A DNA stretch of 64,000 bases from contig NZ_BOQL01000014.1 of NCBI RefSeq assembly GCF_018332655.1, positions 186,001 to 250,000 on the forward strand, in the 5' to 3' direction. The DNA is from Actinoplanes auranticolor. GTDB lineage: Bacteria > Actinomycetota > Actinomycetes > Mycobacteriales > Micromonosporaceae. This document shows, in pieces, positions 30,556 through 39,532 of this stretch. The translations under genes were made by a program, and so were the position numbers. Numbering within the stretch: position 1 is the stretch's first letter; each line of letters begins with the position of its first letter. The notes below the pieces were generated by a model. It was given only the letters and a program-made list of their open reading frames with translations, was not told where the DNA came from and made no database searches.

Positions 30556-31383
30556 ATGGGGCATGTGAAAAGACTGCCCACCCTGCTCAGTACGCTTGTC
30601 CTGACCATCGTGACGGCTTTCGCCCCGCCGGCCCCGGCCGCCGCGGTGACCCCGGCCGACGCGGCGCCCGCCTATCACGTGGTCCGTCCCGGCGAGACCA
30701 TCAAGAGCATCGCCCGGGCCCACCGGCTGCGCCCGCGCGACCTGCGCGCCTGGAACGGCATCGTCAAGCCGAACCAGCCCCACCCGGACGGTGTGCTCAA
30801 CCTCGCCCGGCCGGCCGCCGGGCGGCTCTCCGGCTGGCGCTCCACGATCGAGGCCGTGACGCCGGCCGCGGTCAACTGGGACCCGGCCAGGAAGTGCCCG
30901 GTACGCCCGGCCGACCTCCGCAAAGTCTGGGTCACCTACATCGACTTCTACGGCGTCCCGCACCAGGGCAGCATCGTCGTGCACCGCAGCATCGCCACCC
31001 GCACCCAGGGGGCGTTCCGGACGCTGTACCGGATGCGGTTCCGGATCCAGGGGATGAGCCCGATGACGCTCAACGCGCCCTACATCTCCGACATGAGCGC
31101 GGTCACCTCGGGCTACAACTGCCGGGTGGTCAGCGGGAGCAGGACCTGGTCACAGCACGCCTACGGCAAGGCCATCGACGTCAACCCGGTGCAGAACCCG
31201 ATGGTCCGCGGCTCGTACGTCGACCCGGCCGCCGGTACCGACTTCCTGCGCCGCGACGTCTACCGCCGCGGCATGATGCACGCGACCGGCGCGGTCCGGG
31301 CCTTCACCGACCAGGGCTTCTACTGGGGCGGACGCTGGAAGAGCCTGAAGGACGACATGCACTTCAGCATGAACAACCGCTGA
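30556..31383 (+). CDS. exported LysM plus M15-like D,D-carboxypeptidase
   Basis: 275 residues. The signal peptide is MGHVKRLPTLLSTLVLTIVT with cleavage near APAAA. A LysM module at about 40-85 (YHVVRPGETIKSIARAHRLR) binds peptidoglycan. From about 110 an M15/VanY-like fold shows SQHAYGKAIDVNP with His and Asp zinc ligands and KDDMHFSM with the third ligand. It should trim peptidoglycan stem peptides in the wall. It stands alone, its stop abutting the convergent methyltransferase. Confidence 0.9.
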   Translation: MGHVKRLPTLLSTLVLTIVTAFAPPAPAAAVTPADAAPAYHVVRPGETIKSIARAHRLRPRDLRAWNGIVKPNQPHPDGVLNLARPAAGRLSGWRSTIEAVTPAAVNWDPARKCPVRPADLRKVWVTYIDFYGVPHQGSIVVHRSIATRTQGAFRTLYRMRFRIQGMSPMTLNAPYISDMSAVTSGYNCRVVSGSRTWSQHAYGKAIDVNPVQNPMVRGSYVDPAAGTDFLRRDVYRRGMMHATGAVRAFTDQGFYWGGRWKSLKDDMHFSMNNR

Positions 31384-31980
31384 TCAGGCCGGCCTGAGCA
31401 GGGCCACCAGGAAGTCCGCGCCGGGGGTGTACGGGCGCAGGTCCCAGGTGGCCAGCAGCAGGTCACCGACCAGTCCGGCGGCGACCGCGTCGGCGAGGAA
31501 GTCGTCGAACAGGTATCCCCGGTCGGCACCGAAGCCGATCGCCACCCGGCCGTTCGCGCTCAGGTGGGTGCGCATCCGCCGGAGGATCTCGCCGCGGGTG
31601 TCGGGGGCCACGAAGGTCATCACGTTGCCGGCGCAGACGATCACATTGAAGCGGTCCGGCAGTTCCAGCTCGGCCAGGTCACCGACCCGCCAGTCGGTGT
31701 CCGGATAGTCCTGCCGGGCGGCGGCGATGAGCTCCGGGTCCAGGTCGATGCCGGTCACCTGGTGACCGGCGGCGGCGAGCCGGCCGCCCACCCGGCCGGT
31801 GCCGCAGCCCGCGTCGAGGATGCGCGCGCCGCGCGGGACCATCGCGTCGATCAGGCGGGCCTCGCCGCCGAGGTCGGCGCCGTTGCTCGCCATGGTGCGG
31901 AAGCGTTCGACGTACCACTGCGAGTGGCCGGGGTTCGCCGCGATCTGCTGAAGCCAGAGGTTCTCCACGTCCACGAACAC
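31384..31980 (-). CDS. class I SAM-dependent methyltransferase
   Basis: About 195-200 residues. Motif I is ILDAGCGTGRVGGRLAAAGH, motif II IDLDPELI and the acidic VGDLAELELPD, with FNVIVCAGNVMTFV as motif IV, all standard for small-molecule methyltransferases. The N-terminus ENLWLQQIAANPGHSQWYVE is a helical cap. The start is unclear. Several in-frame GTG codons (31980, 31974, 31968) and a TTG at 31992 fit, and there is no clear ribosome site. Because a strong terminator for the upstream LVIVD gene lies at 31994-32022, the gene needs its own promoter. The substrate is unknown. Confidence 0.85.
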   Translation of the reverse strand: MFVDVENLWLQQIAANPGHSQWYVERFRTMASNGADLGGEARLIDAMVPRGARILDAGCGTGRVGGRLAAAGHQVTGIDLDPELIAAARQDYPDTDWRVGDLAELELPDRFNVIVCAGNVMTFVAPDTRGEILRRMRTHLSANGRVAIGFGADRGYLFDDFLADAVAAGLVGDLLLATWDLRPYTPGADFLVALLRPA

Positions 31981-31993
31981 TGCCAGACGCAAC

Positions 31994-32022
31994 GGGCCCG
32001 GTCTCGCGAAGAGACCGGGCCC
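31994..32022. terminator. perfect hairpin terminator of the LVIVD gene
   Basis: GGGCCCGGTCTC, five-base loop GCGAA, then GAGACCGGGCCC. The 12-bp stem lies 15 bp beyond the stop of the gene at 32038 (minus strand). Confidence 0.88.
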
Positions 32023-32037
32023 ACACTGATCCGGGAC

Positions 32038-33480
32038 TCACCAGTTGCGGAAGTTGTCCTGGGTCTGCGCGTTGAACTCGTCCGTCAGGAAGTTACGGGC
32101 CGGGTTCGTCCGCCGGTCCTTGAGCTTCAGGACGTCGAGTCCCTTGACGATGTCATTCGAGACGATGTAGCCGTTGTACCAGTACGCGGACCACGAGCCG
32201 CCCAGCACGGGGCTGTCGGCCGAGAGCGGTCCACGCTCCCAGTAGGCGATCTCCTTGGGCTTGCGGGAGTTGGTGAAGTCCCAGACCGAGATGCCGCCCT
32301 GGTACCACGCCTGCACCATGATGTCGCGGCCCGGGACCGGGATCAGCGAGCCGTTGTGGGCGACGCAGTTCTCGTTCTCGGTGTTGGTCCGCGGGATCTT
32401 GAAGTAGCTGCGGAACTCCAGCTTGCGGTTCTTGCCCTTGCCGACGATGTCGTAGATCGCGTCGGCGCCCCGGGTCGGGCCGATCTCCGGGTTGCAGGTG
32501 GCCGCGCCGCCGCCGCCGAGCTCGTCGGTGAAGACGATCTTGGTGGCGCTGTTGTTGAAGGTGGCCGAGTGCCAGAACGCGAAGTTCACGGTGTCCCGGA
32601 CACTGGTGATCACCTTCGGGGCGCTGCGCACGGAGATGTCGAACAGCACGCCGTCACCCATGCAGGCGCCGGCCGCGATGTCCTTCTCCGGGTACGCGGT
32701 GATGTCGTGGCAACCGGTCGTCGCGGACTGCCCCTCGGTGCCACCCGGGTAACCGCCGTCCGGGAACAGCACCGGGGTCGACACCACGGCCGCGGCGGTG
32801 GGGTTCTGCACCGGCACGCGCACGATCGAGATCTTGTCGTGCGGCAGCGGGCAGTTCGGCAGGTCCGCGCCGGCCAGGTTGTACGACGAGACGTACAGGT
32901 AGACCGAGTTGTCGCCGCTCTTGCCCGGAACCACCGTCTGGGTGTGCGAGCCGCAGTCCGTCTTGACCGACTTGATGTACTTCGGCGTCCGCGGGTCGCT
33001 GATGTCGAAGATCTTGATGCCCTCCCACCGCTCACCGGGCGCGGCGGTGGTGGAGCCGGTGTTGTCGCAGGAGTCGTTCGTCCGCTGCGAGTCGGTGCCC
33101 AGGAACAGCAGGTTGCCCTTGACCGAAACGTCGTTCTGCGCGCCGGGGCAGAGCACCTGCGCGGCGACGGTCGGCGACTCCGGGTCCTTGATGTCGTAGA
33201 CGGTGAAGCCGTTGTAGTTACCGGCGTATGCAAAATCGTCCTGGAAGGCGAGGTCCGAGTTCGTGGAGTCGGCGAACGGGCCCGTCTTCGGCAGATTGGC
33301 GACCAGGTTGAGGTTGGGGGTGCTGGCGACCTCGTCGACACCGGGCGGGGTGCCCGGGTCGAGGGCGGGGGCCTGCGCGGCGCTGCTCGACGGCGCCGAC
33401 AACAGTCCGATGAGGACTGCTGCGGCACTGACGCCCGCCAGGCGCTTGAGCTGCCGCCCTCGTGAGGCAGAGTGCTTCAT
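32038..33480 (-). CDS. secreted LVIVD-repeat (beta-propeller) protein
   Basis: 480 residues from ATG 33480, with AAGGAG five bases upstream. The signal peptide MKHSASRGRQLKRLAGVSAA cleaves near SAAQA. Repeats such as GFTVYDIKDPESPT, IKIFDISDPRTPKYI and GISVWDFTNSRKPKEI are LVIVD units, probably a seven-bladed propeller. Several Cys (CPGAQ, CDNTG, DCGSH, NCPLPH, CNPEI, ENCVAH) point to extracellular disulfides. It is cell-surface or secreted. The function is unknown. Upstream in-frame codons to 33540 are not needed. Confidence 0.88.
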   Translation of the reverse strand: MKHSASRGRQLKRLAGVSAAAVLIGLLSAPSSSAAQAPALDPGTPPGVDEVASTPNLNLVANLPKTGPFADSTNSDLAFQDDFAYAGNYNGFTVYDIKDPESPTVAAQVLCPGAQNDVSVKGNLLFLGTDSQRTNDSCDNTGSTTAAPGERWEGIKIFDISDPRTPKYIKSVKTDCGSHTQTVVPGKSGDNSVYLYVSSYNLAGADLPNCPLPHDKISIVRVPVQNPTAAAVVSTPVLFPDGGYPGGTEGQSATTGCHDITAYPEKDIAAGACMGDGVLFDISVRSAPKVITSVRDTVNFAFWHSATFNNSATKIVFTDELGGGGAATCNPEIGPTRGADAIYDIVGKGKNRKLEFRSYFKIPRTNTENENCVAHNGSLIPVPGRDIMVQAWYQGGISVWDFTNSRKPKEIAYWERGPLSADSPVLGGSWSAYWYNGYIVSNDIVKGLDVLKLKDRRTNPARNFLTDEFNAQTQDNFRNW

Positions 33481-33611
33481 GGAGCTCCTTCCGGCTGCTG
33501 GCGCACCGAGGGGCAGGATGTTCTCACGGTCGGTGCGCATTCACCTTCGTCGCTACAGTAGTGGCCGGACGGGGAACGCGGGGGACATTGTTATCCGGGC
33601 GAGAGGATCCG

Positions 33612-34274
33612 ATGACTCGGCAGAGGACATTCATGCTGGTCAGCGCGGCTGCGGTGGTGCTGGCGGCCGGCGGAACGGCGCTGGCCGCGCAGGGCGGCGA
33701 CGGCCGCTCGGCCGCCGCGCCGCGGCCTGCCGCGAGTTCCACGCCGCCGGTCCGGGTCGTGGTGCCCGGAAAGCCCGGCGAGTCGGCCCGGGTGACCGAC
33801 TCGGATCAGGTACGCGCACCCGACGGCTCGACGTACAACTCGATCGATGTCGCATTCGTGCAGATGATGATCGTGCACCACACCCAGGCGATCGAGATGG
33901 CCGGCCTGGCTCCGCAACGCGCCGGTGGCACCGGGCTGCGCGCACTGGCCGCCCGGATCAGCGCCGCCCAGGGACCGGAGATCGCCTGGCTGAAGCGCTG
34001 GCTGAAGGAGCGCAACCTGCCCGAGAACGAGCCGGGGCACGACCACAGCACCATGCCGGGCATGCAGAGCCCGGCCGACCTGACGGCACTGGGCGCGGCC
34101 CGCGGCGCCGAGTTCGACCGCAAGTTCGTCGCCATGATGACCGCGCACCACAAGGGCGCGATCCAGATGGCCGGCGACCTGCTGGGCGGCGGCAGCGATG
34201 AACTGCTCCGCGAGACGGCCAACGAGATGGCCGTGGAGCAGGGCAGCGAGATCCGGCGGCTGGAGCAGCTCTGA
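33612..34274 (+). CDS. exported DUF305 family protein
   Basis: A 220-residue protein with signal peptide MTRQRTFMLVSAAAVVLAAG and a Pro/Ala linker. It is helical, with FVQMMIVHHTQAIEMAGLA and FVAMMTAHHKGAIQMAGDLL, the two H-H motifs of DUF305, and HDHSTMPGM between them. The His/Met richness suggests metal binding, and DUF305 genes often accompany copper stress loci, though none is visible here. GAGAGG lies five bases before the ATG. Divergent from the LVIVD gene. Confidence 0.9.
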   Translation: MTRQRTFMLVSAAAVVLAAGGTALAAQGGDGRSAAAPRPAASSTPPVRVVVPGKPGESARVTDSDQVRAPDGSTYNSIDVAFVQMMIVHHTQAIEMAGLAPQRAGGTGLRALAARISAAQGPEIAWLKRWLKERNLPENEPGHDHSTMPGMQSPADLTALGAARGAEFDRKFVAMMTAHHKGAIQMAGDLLGGGSDELLRETANEMAVEQGSEIRRLEQL

Positions 34275-34353
34275 TGCTTGTTGCGTCAGTCACCTGATCG
34301 AGCACTGGAGATGCGTGCGCCCCCGGTTCACCGATAGGTTGTCCGGTGTGGAT

Positions 34354-34653
34354 ATGAGGAGCGTGGTGCGCCGTACGCGGCTGCCGCTCGTCGTCTCCCT
34401 GTTCCTGGCCGCGCTACTCGGTGCGCCGACCGCGGCCGGCCCGGTCACCGGCCCCCTGCCGGCGCCGGTCACCGCCGCGGCAGCAGCCCCGGCCGCTCCG
34501 GCGCCCGCGCCGCTCGTTCCCGAGGAGATCGTCACCGACCCGCCGGTCGCCGCCCAGGCACCGGCCGGGCCCGTCCGGCTCGCCACTCCCCTCCTGACCG
34601 ACCAGGTCAGCACCGCGGCCACCGCGCCGCGGGGTCCGCCCGCCACCGCCTGA
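34354..34653 (+). CDS. secreted Ala/Pro-rich protein of unknown function
   Basis: 99 residues. MRSVVRRTRLPLVVSLFLAA and LLGAPTAAG form a signal peptide. The rest is Ala/Pro/Val-rich low-complexity (LPAPVTAAAAAPAAPAPAPL, VPEEIVTDPP) without Cys. GTG at 34348 is an alternative start. No domain is recognised. It might be a wall-spacer peptide or a spurious ORF, though the signal-like start supports expression. Confidence 0.5.
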   Translation: MRSVVRRTRLPLVVSLFLAALLGAPTAAGPVTGPLPAPVTAAAAAPAAPAPAPLVPEEIVTDPPVAAQAPAGPVRLATPLLTDQVSTAATAPRGPPATA

Positions 34654-34727
34654 ACGTCTCGTCACGCTCTCGGCGCAGTTCGAGGGTGCTCGATTACCGA
34701 CCTCTCGCGGTGGACAAGGGATAGATC

Positions 34728-35498
34728 ATGGACTTTGCTGTGGACATCATCGTCGGCAACAGCGGCCGGATGGCCGCCATCTGGCTCACGCTGATCCTGC
34801 TGGCCGTCGTCGCGCTCTTCGCGCTGGCCCTGCCCCGCGGCGTGCACCGCCCCCGGCAGATCTCCGCCTGGCTGGCCGCCAATGCGGCGCAGAAGCGCGC
34901 CGAGGCGGAGCGCCGGGCCGCGGAGGCCGCCGAGGCGATCCGGTACGCCGAGGAGATCGCCGTGGCGGCCCGGGGCGCGGCCAACACCGCCGAACGCCGC
35001 CGCGAGGAATGCCAGCGGGCCCAGGCCGCCGTCGAAGGCGCCTGGCAGGCCTACCAGCAGGCGGACGCGGGTCTGGCCCGGGCCCGCCGCGCCGCCGCGT
35101 ACGGGGTGCCGCATGCCCCGATCACCGACGAGGAGCGCGCGGACCGGGCTCAGGCCCTGCGCCGTTCCGCCCAGGCCGCGTACCGCCGGGGCGACCTCTC
35201 CGACACCCAGCTGCTGGACGCCCTGACCCACCGCAACGGCTGGGACCCGGCGCTGCACCCGGTCGAGCAGGAGCTCATCCTGGCCCGGGCCGCCGTCACC
35301 CACCGCTTCAGCGCCTACCAGGACGCGCTCGACGCCGAGCAGGCCGCCTGGCAGGCCTCGGACGTCGCGACCGCCGCGGTGCGCAGCCTGCGTCAGGAGG
35401 TCGCCAGCGCGGAGGCCCTGGCCGAGGCGGCCCGGGCGGTCCTGCCGGAGAACGACCGTCCGGCCCGCAGCACCCGCCGCGTCCCCGCCACCGCCTGA
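34728..35498 (+). CDS. membrane-anchored coiled-coil protein
   Basis: 256 residues. One helix at about 15-38 (MAAIWLTLILLAVVALFALA) is followed by a long Ala/Glu/Arg-rich coiled coil (QKRAEAERRAAEAAEAIRYA to about residue 130), an interruption with VPHAPITDEERADRAQ and NGWDPALHPVE, and a second coiled coil (AYQDALDAEQAAWQASDVAT). Possible role: scaffold or cell-division helper. The short outside N-terminus and the long cytoplasmic coil follow from the positive-inside rule. No family name is known to me. Confidence 0.75.
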   Translation: MDFAVDIIVGNSGRMAAIWLTLILLAVVALFALALPRGVHRPRQISAWLAANAAQKRAEAERRAAEAAEAIRYAEEIAVAARGAANTAERRREECQRAQAAVEGAWQAYQQADAGLARARRAAAYGVPHAPITDEERADRAQALRRSAQAAYRRGDLSDTQLLDALTHRNGWDPALHPVEQELILARAAVTHRFSAYQDALDAEQAAWQASDVATAAVRSLRQEVASAEALAEAARAVLPENDRPARSTRRVPATA

Positions 35499-35583
35499 GC
35501 AACGCCGCCCGAGCAGCGTCCCGTTCCGGCCTGCGCGGCGTCGAGCTGCCGCCTGAGCGGCGTCTCGGGTCCGGCGGGGGTCC

Positions 35584-36321
35584 TCAGGCCGCGCCGCCGT
35601 TGACGTAGATGGTCTGGCCGTTGATCCATCGGGCCGGGCCGGCGAGTGACGAGACCACCTCCGCGATGTCCTCCGGGCGCCCGAGCCGCTCCATCGGGTT
35701 CATCTTGGACATCCGCTCGACGGTCGCCTCGTCCTTGCCGTCCAGGAACAGCGCGGTCGCGGTCGGGCCCGGGGCCACCGCGTTGACGGTGATGTCACGG
35801 CCGCGCAGTTCCTTGGCCAGGATGGGGCTGATCGCCTCCACGGCCGCCTTGCTGGCCGCGTACGCCGCGTAGGTCGGCAGGTTGAGCCGGGTCACCGAGG
35901 TCGAGAAGTTGATGATCGCGCCACCGGGCCGGATCCGGCGGGCGGCCTGCTGGTCCACCACGAAGGTGCCGCGGATGTTGGTGCGGTGCACCCGGTCGAG
36001 CTCGTCGAGGTCCAGCTCCGCGATGGGTGCGAGCGGCATGACGCCGGCCGCGTTGACGACCACGTCGACGCCGCCGTACCGCTGCTCGGCCAGGTCGAAG
36101 GCCGCGCGGACGGCGGTCTCGTCGGCCACGTCGGCCCGGACCGCGGCCGCATTGCCGCCGGCGGCCTCGATGGCCGCCACCGCCTTCCCGGCCTCGGCCT
36201 CATTACCCGCGTAGACGATGACGACGCTCTGCCCGTCGGCGGCGAGGCGCTCGGCGACCGCGCGGCCGATGCCGCGGGACCCGCCGGTGACGATCGCGAC
36301 CCGGGATTCGTTGCCGGTCAT
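35584..36321 (-). CDS. SDR family oxidoreductase
   Basis: 245 residues. TGGSRGIGRAVAERLAADG (residues 12-30) is the cofactor motif. VVNAAGVMPLAPI is the NNAG block, and the catalytic YAASK follows NFSTSV. ALFLDGKDEAT and GRPEDIAEVVSSLAG with INGQTIYVNGG are the usual C-terminal features of ketoreductase-type SDRs. AAGGAG lies eight bases ahead of the ATG. It is divergent from a TetR regulator across a palindrome-rich gap. The substrate is unknown. Confidence 0.9.
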   Translation of the reverse strand: MTGNESRVAIVTGGSRGIGRAVAERLAADGQSVVIVYAGNEAEAGKAVAAIEAAGGNAAAVRADVADETAVRAAFDLAEQRYGGVDVVVNAAGVMPLAPIAELDLDELDRVHRTNIRGTFVVDQQAARRIRPGGAIINFSTSVTRLNLPTYAAYAASKAAVEAISPILAKELRGRDITVNAVAPGPTATALFLDGKDEATVERMSKMNPMERLGRPEDIAEVVSSLAGPARWINGQTIYVNGGAA

Positions 36322-36348
36322 GATGACTCTCCTTGAGCTGGCTACGTC

Positions 36349-36408
36349 GATAACGCAATCATGTTCTCGTCGTTACGGTCAAGTTGCTAACGTTAGAGTG
36401 TTATCACC
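36349..36408. promoter_or_regulatory. TetR operator/promoter region between SDR and TetR genes
   Basis: The gap contains TAACGTTA (36388-36395, perfect 8-bp palindrome), GATAACGC to its left and GTTATCAC to its right, forming inverted half-sites. It is AT-rich. A TetR dimer probably binds here to control both divergent genes. Confidence 0.55.
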
Positions 36409-36413
36409 GCTAC

Positions 36414-37094
36414 ATGCCTCCGACCACCCGCGAACGGATCATCGAGGCAGCCGCCGCCCTGCTCACCGAGGGCGGCCGGGAAGCGGTGTCGACCCGCGCG
36501 GTCAGCGCGGCCGCCGGCGTCCAGGCACCCACCATCTACCGCAGCTTCGGTGACAAGCATGGCCTGCTGGACGCGGTCGCGAGCCACGGCTTCAGCACCT
36601 ATCTGCGCAGCAAGGCCACCCTCGAGCGCAGCGACGACCCGGTCGACGACCTGCGCCGGGGCTGGGACCTGCACGTCGCTTTCGGCGTGGGGAACCCGGC
36701 GTACTACGCGCTGATCTACGGCGAGCCGCGGCCCGGCGCGCAGTCACCGGCCGCCCGCGAGGCGGCGGTGATCCTGGCCGGCCTGGTGCGCCGGATCGCG
36801 GAGGCCGGCCGCCTGCGGGTCAGCGAGGAACGCGCCGCGCACCTGGTCCACTCGGCCGGCGCGGGCGTGACCTTCCAGCTCAACAGCATGCTGCCGGAGC
36901 AGCGTGACCCGGCCCTGTCCACGCTGGCCCGCGAGTCGGTCATCGCCGCCGTGACGACGGACTCCCCCGCCGCGGGCCAGGACGGCGTGGCCGGGAACGC
37001 CATCGCCCTGCGGGCCGCGCTGCCGCAGCTCACCGGGCTGTCCGACGCGGAGCGGTCCCTGCTCGGCGAGTGGCTGGGCCGCATCACCGGCTAA
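36414..37094 (+). CDS. TetR-family transcriptional regulator
   Basis: 226 residues from ATG 36414. The N-terminal HTH (TRERIIEAAAALLTEGGREA and VSAAAGVQAPTIYRSFGDKH) is classic TetR. The C-terminal effector-binding region (about 70-226) is helical with two acidic stretches. An in-frame ATG 30 bp further upstream is less likely. It is divergent from the SDR and presumably represses it. The inducer is unknown. Its stop overlaps the convergent Gfo/Idh gene by 4 bp. Confidence 0.9.
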   Translation: MPPTTRERIIEAAAALLTEGGREAVSTRAVSAAAGVQAPTIYRSFGDKHGLLDAVASHGFSTYLRSKATLERSDDPVDDLRRGWDLHVAFGVGNPAYYALIYGEPRPGAQSPAAREAAVILAGLVRRIAEAGRLRVSEERAAHLVHSAGAGVTFQLNSMLPEQRDPALSTLARESVIAAVTTDSPAAGQDGVAGNAIALRAALPQLTGLSDAERSLLGEWLGRITG

Positions 37095-38248
37095 CGCAGG
37101 CGTACCCAGGCGCCGCTGGTGACCGACTGCGCCATCGCGTCCAGGGCCAGTGCGCTGTGCACGGCGTCGTCCAGGGTCGCGCCGTACGGCTTGTCCTCCG
37201 CGATCGACCGCAGGAAGTGGTAGGCCTCGATGACCTTCAGGTCGTCGTAGCCCATCGCGATGCCGGCGCCCGGCTGGAACGCCGCGTACTCGCCGGCTTC
37301 CGGCCCGACGTAGACGGTTCTGACCGGCAGGTCCTGGTAGCCGTCGCCGGCGCTGAGGCTCAGCTCGCCCATCCGGCGGAAGTCCCACGCCACCGCGCCG
37401 CGCGTGCCGTGCACCTCGAAGCCGTAGTTGTTCTGCTGACCCACGGCCACCCGGCTGGCCTCCAGCACCACGCGGGCGCCCGAGACGAGCCGCAGCTGGC
37501 TGGAGACGTAGTCCTCGTTCTCCACCGGGCCGAGCTCCCCGCCGGCGGCCCGGGTGTGCCCGGCGGTGGCGCCGGTCGGCCGGGCCCGCTCGGTCACGAA
37601 CGTCGCGGTGTCCGCCACCAGCGCGTCGATGTCACCGAGCAGGTGCCGCACCAGGTCGACGCCGTGCGCGGCCAGATCGCCGAGCACGCCGCTGCCGCCC
37701 CGGGCCCGCTCGAAGCGCCAGCTCAGCGCGCCCTCGGGATGCGCGGCATAGTCGCTGAACAGCCGGAACCGGGCGTGCGTCACCGTGCCCAGCTCGCCCG
37801 CGGCGATCAGATCGCGGGCGGCGGCCACCGCCGGGGCGTTGCGGTAGTTGAAGCCGACGGCACCCTGGACCCCTGCCTCGCGAACCGCCGCGGCGACCGC
37901 CTGCGCGTCCGCGGCGTCGAGACCGACCGGCTTCTCGATCCAGATGTGCTTGCCGGCCCGCGCCAGCGCCACCCCGAGCTCGCGGTGCAGGAAGTTGGGC
38001 GCCGTGATGCTCACCGCCCGGATGCGCGGGTCGGTGGCCAGGTCGCGCCAGTCCAGGACGGCCGCGGCGAAGCCGTACTGCTCGGCGGCCCCGGCGGCCC
38101 GGCCGGGCACCTCGTCGGCCACCGCGACCAGCTCCGGCCGGACCCCGAGCTGCGGGAAATGGTGCGGAACCCGCAGGTAGGACTGGGTGTGCACCCGGCC
38201 CATCCAGCCGAAACCGGCGACGGCGACCCCGAGGGCTTCTCGACTCAT
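37091..38248 (-). CDS. Gfo/Idh/MocA family oxidoreductase
   Basis: 385 residues. The N-terminal Rossmann (AVAGFGWMGRVHTQSY, VADEVPGRAAGAAEQYGF) binds NAD(P). ITAPNFLHRELGVALARAGK and IWIEKPVGLDA hold the EKP signature whose Lys binds cofactor and substrate. GVGFNYRNAP-like strand (GAVGFNYRNAP) and GGSGVLGDLAAHGVDLVRHL, with its Asp/His pair, complete the C-terminal sugar-binding domain. Family members act on sugars, inositols or their derivatives. No sugar operon surrounds it. Confidence 0.9.
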   Translation of the reverse strand: MSREALGVAVAGFGWMGRVHTQSYLRVPHHFPQLGVRPELVAVADEVPGRAAGAAEQYGFAAAVLDWRDLATDPRIRAVSITAPNFLHRELGVALARAGKHIWIEKPVGLDAADAQAVAAAVREAGVQGAVGFNYRNAPAVAAARDLIAAGELGTVTHARFRLFSDYAAHPEGALSWRFERARGGSGVLGDLAAHGVDLVRHLLGDIDALVADTATFVTERARPTGATAGHTRAAGGELGPVENEDYVSSQLRLVSGARVVLEASRVAVGQQNNYGFEVHGTRGAVAWDFRRMGELSLSAGDGYQDLPVRTVYVGPEAGEYAAFQPGAGIAMGYDDLKVIEAYHFLRSIAEDKPYGATLDDAVHSALALDAMAQSVTSGAWVRLR

Positions 38249-38279
38249 CCGGCCAGTCTGCCCCAGCTCCGGCGCCCCG

Positions 38280-39083
38280 CTAGTGCAGAAGCTGACCGAC
38301 CTCCAGCCGGCCGGGCTGGATGACGTCGGCGTAGGTGCCGAAGCAGGCCGCCCGGCCGAGACCGGGAACCTGGATGCGGTAGTGCCGGGCCAGGCTGCTC
38401 AGCACGGACTTGTCGGCCGGCAGCTCGCCCTGGCCCAGGCCGGGGATGACGCAGCGCGGGGTGGGCAGGTCGATCCGCAGCACCACGTCGCCCAGGCGCA
38501 GCTCCTCGCCGGGCTCCGGGTCCCGCGGCAGATCGAGGATCAGATTCGGGCGGAAGCGGGCCGCCGGCACCGCTGCGCCGGCACGCTCGCTGAGCTCGGC
38601 CAGGGCACCGGTGGTCACGATGTGCAGGGCCCCGTAGTCGGCGAACCGGCCGAGCCGCTCCACCCCGCCGACCGGGCTGACCGTCTCCTCGCCGGGCAGG
38701 CTGCCGGCCATCCACTCCGGGACCATGCCGGCGTCGTCGGGCAGGACCCGGTGCAGGTGCGGATCGGCCGGCGCAGTCCGGCTGAGCCGTACCGGCCGGC
38801 CCAGGTGGGCGGTCAGGGCCGCGTCGGCCGCCTCGCTGCCCGCTCGTACGGTGGCCGCGCCGACCCGCAAGGTCAGCTCGTCCTCGTGCAGGGACGTGCC
38901 GATCTCGAGGAGCCGGCCCCAGCGACGCGGGTGCTTGGCGCTGCCGACCATCCCGTCCCCGCCGTCCACGCAGGCCCAGATCCGGTCGCCGGACAGGCCG
39001 GTGCGGTCCACGTCGGCCGCGTCGAGGGACTCGCCCAGCGCGCTCTTGAGGGGATAGCGCCGGAGCGCGACGATTTTCGGCAT
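38280..39083 (-). CDS. MOSC domain-containing protein
   Basis: 267 residues. The MOSC N-terminal barrel (VALRRYPLKSALGESLDAAD, LSGDRIWACVDGG) is followed by the MOSC core (TGALAELSERAG, ARFRPNLILDLP, LGDVVLRIDLPTPRC). The Cys in TPRCVIPG is the conserved residue thought to carry sulfur or bind molybdenum cofactor in relatives such as MoCo sulfurase C-terminal domains and YcbX/YiiM. It would act on reductive or sulfur-transfer reactions with Moco. A single gene 20 bp after the DUF6069-like gene's stop. Confidence 0.85.
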   Translation of the reverse strand: MPKIVALRRYPLKSALGESLDAADVDRTGLSGDRIWACVDGGDGMVGSAKHPRRWGRLLEIGTSLHEDELTLRVGAATVRAGSEAADAALTAHLGRPVRLSRTAPADPHLHRVLPDDAGMVPEWMAGSLPGEETVSPVGGVERLGRFADYGALHIVTTGALAELSERAGAAVPAARFRPNLILDLPRDPEPGEELRLGDVVLRIDLPTPRCVIPGLGQGELPADKSVLSSLARHYRIQVPGLGRAACFGTYADVIQPGRLEVGQLLH

Positions 39084-39103
39084 GCCCTGGATCCTATTTG
39101 TCC

Positions 39104-39532
39104 TCAGGCCGGTCGGGTGATGGCGCCGGACCGGCTCGGCACCTCCTCACGCCGGCCGAGGACCCGGACGGCGACGATGATGATCGGCACCAGGACCAGG
39201 TGACAGAGGGTCAGCGTCACCTTGCTGGTGGTGTCGAGGTCCGTGGGCAGCGTCATGGCGACGATCGTGGCGACGGCCAGCACCGGACCGGCGATCAGCG
39301 CGGTACGGACCACCCAGGCACCGAAGCGGGACAGCAGCGCCACCGCCACGAGCCCGGCCAGCAACGGCAGGGCGCTGAAGGCCGCCACGGTGACGCCGTC
39401 CACCTCGGCCGGGCCGGAGGGCGAGGTGAAGCGGAAGGTGCCGCCGGCTGCCCGGCCGATGCCGTACAGGATCAGGTTGGCCAGCACCGCCGCGCCGACG
39501 GCGGCCGCGATGACCAGCAGCCGCCTAGGCAT
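39104..39532 (-). CDS. four-helix membrane protein, DUF6069-like
   Basis: 142 residues with four hydrophobic segments (MPRRLLVIAAAVGAAVLANL, AFSALPLLAGLVAVALLS, ALIAGPVLAVATIVAM, HLVLVPIIIVAVRVLG). The charged C-terminus ends RREEVPSRSGAIT. The pattern fits DUF6069, a small membrane family found beside ArsR-SRPBCC pairs in actinobacteria. Its start overlaps the SRPBCC gene's stop by 8 bp, so they are one operon. The function is unknown. Confidence 0.75.
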   Translation of the reverse strand: MPRRLLVIAAAVGAAVLANLILYGIGRAAGGTFRFTSPSGPAEVDGVTVAAFSALPLLAGLVAVALLSRFGAWVVRTALIAGPVLAVATIVAMTLPTDLDTTSKVTLTLCHLVLVPIIIVAVRVLGRREEVPSRSGAITRPA